Positions 58,206-64,000 of a stretch of DNA of 64,000 bases are shown piece by piece (position 1 is the stretch's first letter; the number at the start of each line of letters is the position of its first letter). The notes beneath the pieces were generated by a model, which was given only the letters and a program-made list of their open reading frames with translations, was not told the origin of the DNA and made no database searches. The stretch lies in NCBI GenBank assembly GCA_024364735.1, contig JAGFNQ010001613.1, positions 62,001-126,000 on the forward strand, read 5' to 3'. The DNA comes from Boesenbergia rotunda (Eukaryota; Streptophyta; Magnoliopsida; Zingiberales; Zingiberaceae). The position numbers and the translations under genes were made by a program.

Positions 58206-58568
58206 TGATCCTGTCGAAGAGCGAGAACCGGTCTTCGCTCGGATGACTCGGTCTAACCAAGACGACCCGGTCTGCTATAATCCAGGGGGGGTTGGACTCG
58301 GACTGAATAGGAGTCGGGCTTAAGTCGCGTGACTCGGACCAAAGCAGAGCCCGCAATGTAGTGGTGTGGTTGCAAAAATGGCAGCAATCCCCTCTACAGA
58401 GCCATATGAGGGGTTTATATAGGGGAGAGGTAACTCTCTGCTGTGTCAGGGCTGTCAAATCTCATTAAGAGAGGGTCAGTTGACAGATGGTGATAGTGAC
58501 AGCCGCATTAATGCTATGAGACTGCCATAGCCGCCTGACACCCTGCCTAATATAGCTCTTCTGTCCCT
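58206..58568 (-). repeat. Tat B 5' LTR, truncated
   Basis: It starts at TGATCCTGTCG and follows 36396-36750 with about 6-7% differences. The TATA box (minus strand, 58421-58414) is kept with roughly 150 bp upstream. Similarity stops at CTTCTGTCCCT (58558-58568), so about half of the LTR is missing. Confidence 0.85.
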
Positions 58569-58669
58569 AATATAGCTTTTCTATGTTCCTTCTGATACGC
58601 GCCGTAAGGCCATACTAACCAACGACCATAAAGAGGGGCGACATCTCGAGATGGGCAATCATCACCGTC

Positions 58670-58721
58670 CACGTGTCGTGCCTCTATTCTTCGCACGAGG
58701 GCGGCTTCTTCCCTATAAAAA
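58670..58721 (+). promoter_or_regulatory. Promoter of the Tat C antisense gene (CACGTG and TATA)
   Basis: CACGTG at 58670-58675 is followed by TATAAAAA at 58714-58721, 165 bp before the ATG at 58879. Element A has the same motif pair in the same order with a longer gap. A pyrimidine-rich leader (TTCTTCTTC type) follows. Confidence 0.6.
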
Positions 58722-58878
58722 GGGGAGGCGAAAGCGTTCTTCCGTCTTCTTGCATCGCCGATTATCAGAGCTTGCGCATCCCGTTTCTGCCTACTAGCTT
58801 CTTCTTTCGCTAGGGCTTCTTCTTCATGCGTAAGTTTCATTCATCTTCCATCTTCTTCTCCTTCTTTCATTTGAAGTC

Positions 58879-59612
58879 ATGGGGAAGGAGGGAAAGGGGA
58901 AGAGAGACCAGGGTAGGAAAGGAAGGCCCGAAGAGGAGATGGCTTATCATTCAGAGTGGTATGAGACCACTTCGTCTAAGATTAAGCCCGCCACCTTGAG
59001 AGCCGCCCACGAGGCCTACAGCATTCCGGCGGAGCTGGAGGTCAGGGTTCCCAGTATTGACCAGTCCCCCATAGAGCTCTCTTAGGGTTTTACACTTTCT
59101 TCTTAGGGCAGATGGAGTTTGGCCTACATTTTTCAATCCCTCCCTTCTTCATGACCATCTCCCAATATTTCGATGTGCCTTTGTATCAGATGACCCCAAA
59201 TGTCTTCGCCCAGATAGGCGGGGCATTCATTCTCTTCAAATTATTCAATATACCGTTGACCCCCTGTTTCTTCCACTATTTCTTCCTTCCAAACTTAGCG
59301 TCTAGGGGGGCCTTCAGTTTCACCGCTCGTCCAAGCCACAAATTCATCAGTAGCCTCCCTTCCTCCCATAAGGGATGGAAGGAGTACTTTTTCTTTATCC
59401 AACTCGCTGAGCGCCTGTTCTGTCCGACATGTTGTGTGAGGATCTATCTTCTCCTCCTGACCTGGGTGATTTCCAGCGAGATCTCAAATACCAACGGGCC
59501 AGAAGCATTCTGGCTGGGATGGAGTTCCATGGACCCAGCCTGGTTTCCTATGATTAGCTTCTGTACCGGGCTAGGATCAGCCCCAAAGTCACCCGTCTTA
59601 GCCCCGACCTCC
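58879..59612 (+). pseudogene. Tat C antisense gene, exon 1 (Transposase_28-like)
   Basis: ATG at 58879 begins MGKEGKGKRDQ. A one-base shift near 59080 separates the first 68 codons from the domain frame starting at GFYTFF. The latter has FGLHFSIPPFFMTISQYFDV, FKLFNIPLTPCFFHYFF and SSHKGWKEYFFF, corresponding to FPLHPFFCEICRYFQ and NKGWKSHVFY in A. Further shifts occur after about 59420. The donor at 59613 reads ATAAGTG where GTAAGTG would be expected, so splicing is doubtful. Confidence 0.65.
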
Positions 59613-59676
59613 ATAAGTGCACTGTTTTATTACTCATTCATCTATGTTAACTGACATTTTGTTGTTTGTGTTGCAG

Positions 59677-60576
59677 AGAATACCATGCTTTCTCGGGCCA
59701 TGAGTAAGCTTATTAAGTGGGAGCTGGTGGATGAACAAGCTCTTGCTCCTCCTCCCACCTCTCTACCCTTCGTGGCCGAGCCTTCCGAGGGCTCCGAGCA
59801 GATTCCAGGCGAGGAGCTGACCACTCCAAAGCCATCTGGTGTTCAAGAAGCCTCCCTATCTCCTATTCCTACTGAGGAGGGAGGTGGCGACAAAGAACTG
59901 CTAGTCCAGGCTTCTGTGTTGACAACAGAGCCCACTGGGAAGGCGAGCCGACCACTCATCAGACGGTCGCGCCTCATCCTGCTTGCTGAGGAAGGAGTGG
60001 AGGAGGAGAGTGAGCCATAAGACCACCGTTGGAAACCCCGGTCCCTTCAGCTCATCCACGGAAAAGGACCCGCCCGACCAGGGCGGTTGCGGAGGAGGAG
60101 GATTCTGTTCCCCTCTCCAAGCGCTACCGGAGGGCGACACCAACCATTGCGGAGCCGACAGGTGAGGCCGAGGTCCATTCCGAAGTCCTCGAGGCCTCCA
60201 GCAGCCCCAAGGGAAAGAGGGCGAGGTCAGACGAACTCACACTCACCAGTGCCCGCCTGCGCCGGAAGGTGAAAGCTGCTGAGAAGGCAGCGACTGGGGG
60301 CTTCCAACCAGTCCAGATTAAGGAGTTGCCGAGGGGGAAGTATCCGGCCGATGAGGAGTCCTCCAGCACTGATGATGGCGCGCCCGACCCCTCCAGTGTA
60401 CCTGCTTCCCCACCGCGCCTCCTACCGCTCCTTCCTCACGACTCCGGGGCTACTTACGAAATACCATCCCCCGGAGCCGAGAAGCCATGTGGGGGCGCAC
60501 TGAAGAGCACATCACATCCCTCAGAGGGGTGCCTTCAGCGGAGGTGATCACTAGCCTGTACGAGTCGCTGGTCAAG
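59677..60576 (+). pseudogene. Tat C antisense gene, exon 2 (low complexity)
   Basis: The exon starts after TTGCAG and ends at AAG|GTAAGC. The first frame (MLSRAMSKLIKWELVDEQA) is acidic and Pro/Ser-rich and stops at 60020. The next frame (to about 60480) has a basic segment KRYRR and KGKRARSDEL, which could be a nuclear targeting signal. A third frame ends SAEVITSLYESLVK. The composition matches exon 2 of the A gene; the sequence does not. Confidence 0.6.
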
Positions 60577-60654
60577 GTAAGCTTCTCGGTATATTTATTT
60601 TATTTTATTTTTTCCATCATTTTTTCCTTCTAACCCTTATTTTTCTTGTGTCAG

Positions 60655-61479
60655 GCCACTTCCGAGTGCCTCTTCTTGGGCCAGCAGATGTCTCCTGAGC
60701 AAGAGACGGAATCCCTGCACCATCAAGTAGCAGAGTTGGAGGCGGAGGTCTTCCGAGCTCAGGAGAGGGGTCGGATGCAATTGGAGGTCAGCAGGGGTTT
60801 GCATGCCAAGGTAGACCACTGCCTGGACGCCTTGCAGGCCTCGGAAGCATCCCTCCTCAGCACTCGCCACCGGGAGTGCCTGCTATTGGATAGGGCGACA
60901 ACCCTCTTCGAGGAAGTGAGTCACCTGACTCAAGAGCGGGAGTGACTCCAGGCCCTGGAGGAGAAGCTATCAGAGACACCCACCTCCTGGAGTCCTTCGC
61001 CGAGGCCTTGAATGGCCGGATTCAGGAGCAGGCGCATCAACTAGCAGAGAAAGAGATCGTGATTGAAGCTGCTGTCGTTCACATATCCGACCTTCAGGAG
61101 GACCTCAGCCAAACTAGCTCGGAGCTCTCGACCACCTCAGAGCGGCTCAAAGAAGCGTTGATAGTCCAAGATCAAATGCCCTCTGAGGTGGCCAAACTGA
61201 AGACTGCTCGGGACGAAGCTTTAGATGAACTGAAAAAATACAAAGTTGACGACGAGTCCCGGCAGGCAGATGCCAAGGTCGAATTCAAGGCCAGGTTCCT
61301 CCAGTCCGAGGAGTTCAACGATATTTTAGCTGGATAAGTCCTGAAGCGCCGGAACAGGGCTTTAATAGGGTCATCAAAAACTCCAGAGAGCCAAAGTGCT
61401 GAAACCAGAGGTGGACCTAGGTTTTTTGAGCGTCGACCGGGTTTGGGATGAGCTTCCGGCTAAGGACAAAGAAATGTAG
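60655..61479 (+). pseudogene. Tat C antisense gene, exon 3 (coiled coil)
   Basis: It starts after TGTCAG|GCC. Two frames cover a long coiled coil: QETESLHHQVAELEAEVFRA up to a TGA at 60943, then RIQEQAHQLAEKEIVIEAA to EEFNDILAG. A last segment (SVDRVWDELPAKDKEM) runs to TAG at 61477-61479. Stops and shifts make it a probable pseudogene; sequencing error cannot be excluded. Confidence 0.62.
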
Positions 61480-61494
61480 GTCTCTTCCCAAATC

Positions 61495-61940
61495 TGTGCA
61501 TTTTCTTCTGTACTCCAAATTTGAATGAAATGTATTTGTCTTTTGCCCTTTTCTTGAATGGATGTACTCCCATTTTGAATAGAATATAAGAATATATTTG
61601 TCTTCTGTCTCGCTTTCTTTTTATCTTGTGTACTTTATAGGATGTACTCCAAATTAAATGAAATGTATTTGTTTTCTGCCCTTTTCTTGAATGGATGTAC
61701 TCCCATTTTAAATAGAATATACGAATATATTTATTTTCTGTCTCACTTTCTTTTTATCTTCTATATTTTGTGGGATGTACTCCAAATTGAATGAAATGTA
61801 TTTGTCTTCTGCCCTTCTCTTGAATGGATGTACTCCTATTTTGAATAGAATATACGAATATATTTGTCTTCTAGCTCACTTTCTTTTTATCTTCTGTACT
61901 TTGTGGGATGTACTCCAAATTGAATGAAATGTATTTGACT
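61495..61940. repeat. 134-bp AT-rich tandem repeat (about 3.3 units)
   Basis: TGTACTCCAAATT followed by GAATGAAATGTATTTG recurs at about 61500, 61640, 61774 and 61908. It sits right behind the antisense stop codon. Its AATGAAAT and TGTATTTG words resemble plant poly(A) signals, so each unit could serve as a 3' end. Confidence 0.85.
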
Positions 61941-62224
61941 TTTGTATCTTGTTACTTCAAATGTAACTCCCGGCTCTTGTTGAAGAATATTTATCTTCTG
62001 TCTCATGAATTTCCTGTATGATGTGTGCCACTCTTCGTCCTTTCCCTCGTCTAGACCCCTTTACACACACGCGAGGTCTAATGTTGAGGGAACAAGGACT
62101 GGGTGGACTCAGCCTCTTCACCACCTCGTCCAGGCCAATATCAACACCTCAAGATGGTATAGATCGGGGTTGTTACCAACCCGACCTCCTCAGCGCCCTG
62201 TCCAAGCCTACTCACCTCGAACAT
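61941..62224. other. Transition between the two Tat C arrays
   Basis: Mixed sequence with no gene. From about 62130 it gradually resembles the 86-bp unit. Confidence 0.4.
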
Positions 62225-63857
62225 CTTCCGCGCCATTAGGTTACTCCTGCTCGGGCATCCTTGGCACCACGACTAGGTCTACACAACTCGGGTATCTTCG
62301 GCACCACGAGATGGTAAGATCTTCGCCTACTCCTGACCGGGCATCCTCGGCACCATGGCTAGGTCTACCGTCTCGGCAATCCTCGGCACTACGAGACGGT
62401 AGTGGCTTAGGCTACTCCTGGTCGGGCATCCTTGGCACCATGACCAGGTCTACACATCTCGGGCATCTTCGACACCACGAGATGGTAAGATTTTCACCTG
62501 CTCCTGGCCGGGCATCCTCGGCACCACGGCCAGGTCTACACATCTCGGGCATCTTCGGCACCACGAGATGGTAAGATCTTCGTCTGCTCCTGGCTGGGCA
62601 TCCTCGGCACCATGACCAGGTCTACACATTTCGGGCATCTTCGGCACCACGAGAAGGTAAGATCTTCATCTGCTCCTGGCTGGGCATCCTCGGCACCACG
62701 ACCAGGTCTACTCATCTCGAGCATCCTCGGCACCACGAGACGGTAGTGGCTTAGGCTACTCCTGGTCGGGCATCCTCGGCACTACGACCAGGTCTACACA
62801 TCTTGGGCATTCTCGGCACCACGAGATGGTAAAATCTTCGCCTGCCCCTGGCCGGGCATCCTCAGCACCACGACGAGGTCTTCTCGTCTCGGGCATCCTA
62901 GGCACCATGAGACGGTAGAGTCTTTGCCTACTCCTGGTCGGGCATCCTCGGCACCACGACCAGGTCTACACATCTAGGGCATCCTCGGTACCACGAGATG
63001 GTAAGATCTTCGGCTGCTCCTGTCCGGGCATCCTCGGCACCACGGCCAGGTCTACTCGTCTCGAGCATCCTCGGCACCACCAGACGGTAGAGTCTTCGCC
63101 TACTCCTTGTCGGGCATCCTCAGCACCACGACCAGGTCTACATATCTCGGGCATCCTCGGCACCATGAGATGGTAAGATCTTCGGTTGCTCCTGGCCAAG
63201 CATCCTCAGCACCGCGACCAGGTCTACTCGTCTCGGGCATCCTCGGCACCACGAGACGGTAGTGGCTTAGGCTACTCCTGGTCGGACATCCTCGACACCA
63301 CGACCAGGTCTACACATCTCGGACATCCACGGCCCCACGAGATGGTAAGATCTTCGCCTGCCCCTGGCCGGACATCCTCAGCACCACGGCCAGGTCTACT
63401 CATCTCGGGCATCCTAGGCACCACGAGACGGTAGAGTCTTCGCCTACTCCTGGTCGGGCATCCTCGGCACCACGACCAGGTCTACACATCTCGGGCATTC
63501 TCGGTACCACGAGATGGTAGGATCTTTGACTGCTCCTGGCCGGACATCTTCGGCACCACGGCTAGGTCTACTCGTCTCGGGCATTCTCGGCACCATGAGA
63601 CGGTAGTGGCTTAGGCTACTCCTGGTCGGGCATCTTTGACACCACGACCAAGTCTATACATCTCAGGTATCCTCGGCACCACGAGATGGTAAGATCTTCG
63701 CCTGCTCCTGACTGGGCATCCTCGGCACCACGGCCAAGTCTACTCGTCTTGGGCATCCTCGGCACTACGAGACGGTAGGATCTTCGCCTACTCCTGGTCG
63801 AGCATTCTCGGCAGCACGACCAGGTCTACACATCTCGAGCATCCTTGGCACCACGAA
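62225..63857. repeat. 86-bp tandem array with paired hairpins (18 full units plus one partial)
   Basis: Units begin ATGGTA or ACGGTA and end CACGAG; the period is 86 bp from 62311 to about 63857. Each unit has two inverted repeats with the same 16-nt loop GGCATCCTCGGCACCA. One has stems CCTGGTCG/CGACCAGG or CCTGGCCG/CGGCCAGG. The other has CATCTCG/CGAGATG or CGTCTCG/CGAGACG. Unit types mostly alternate, giving a 172-bp higher-order dimer. Confidence 0.93.
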
Positions 63858-64000
63858 ATGGTAGAGTCTTCGAGCTTTTGCATCAGGTCTTGATGAGACA
63901 TTTTGTTTGTTTCTTTCAGTACTGAAACTGCAAAGAAGTACAAACATGCATACAAATACATATATTGCCCATATGGCTCACCGAGTACGATACGACTGGA
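63858..64000. other. End of the window behind the array
   Basis: No feature recognised. In element C the pol 3' end would be expected further right. Confidence 0.4.

Larger units (their letters stand above)
45208..58568 (-). mobile_element. Tat element B, with two nested insertions
   Basis: In minus orientation from 3' to 5': end of the antisense gene (45208-45419), 145-bp array (45930-46655), integrase (to 47807), insertion 1, archaeal RNase H remainder (51266-51862), insertion 2, RNase H and RT (54704-56099), protease (55988-56890), gag (57173-58160), PBS and a truncated 5' LTR (58206-58568). It is nearly identical to A where both exist. Without the insertions the element part is about 7.1 kb. 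Frameshifts separate gag, protease and RT. Confidence 0.87.
58569..64000 (-). mobile_element. Tat element C, diverged, 3' region only
   Basis: No LTR and no pol lie in the window. The identification rests on the antisense gene (58879-61479), with the same domain order as in A, followed by tandem arrays in the same relative position. Orientation is inferred from this, so pol should lie to the right of the window. The sequence is not alignable with A outside short motifs. Confidence 0.65.

Noticed and set aside
62225..63858. CRISPR-like array
   Set aside because: There are no unique spacers: the whole 86-bp unit repeats. The surrounding genes are those of plant retroelements.
62005..63947. Open frames across the 86-bp array
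   Set aside because: They occur on both strands, lack any domain and are broken at unit length variation. The array explains them.

Overview
The window is nuclear DNA of a flowering plant. It combines one large intron-rich host gene with dense layers of transposable elements: L1 and RTE LINEs, tRNA-derived SINEs, two Copia elements, and three Tat-type Ty3/Gypsy elements with solo-LTR insertions. The transposon style is compatible with a monocot, but nothing I can see fixes the species.

Left part (1-34.3 kb). Bases 1-82 hold the first codons of a minus-strand gene that runs off the edge and starts like an organelle-targeted protein. An L1-type LINE remnant and a SINE-like unit follow. From 34267 down to 3155 on the minus strand lies a complete gene for the chloroplast sensor kinase CSK. 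Nine exons encode 627 residues: a plastid-targeting leader, a GAF domain, a modified H-box with Glu in place of His, and a HATPase domain. The exons add up to 1.9 kb in a 31 kb gene. The introns hold an almost full-length Copia element (Copia-1, TSD GTTAA), a rearranged Copia element (Copia-2, TSD AATAA), three RTE-type LINE remnants, an Au-like SINE and a degenerate dispersed repeat. All exon frames and splice sites remain usable, so the gene looks functional.

Middle part (34.3-36.4 kb). This is the CSK 5' flank, with one nearly complete Au-like SINE followed by a partial second copy.

Right part (36.4-64 kb). Three Tat-lineage elements lie in the same orientation (gag-pol on the minus strand). 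Element A (36396-45206) has its 3' LTR, a plus-strand antisense gene, a 145-bp tandem array, and pol up to the protease; it stops at a single N at 45207. Element B (45208-58568) starts inside the antisense gene and has its own 145-bp array, pol, gag, PBS and a truncated 5' LTR. Its pol is interrupted by two insertions of 3458 and 2836 bp, each TG...CA with an exact 5-bp duplication, so probably solo LTRs. Element C (58569 to the window end) shows a diverged antisense gene, a 134-bp AT-rich repeat and an 86-bp repeat array.

The most interesting structure is at the convergent 3' ends of pol and the antisense gene. There, unrelated tandem arrays in A/B and in C are both built of paired stem-loops. 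In C the stems show paired substitutions while the 16-nt loop stays the same. The antisense genes have a CACGTG box, a TATA box, introns and a coiled-coil product.
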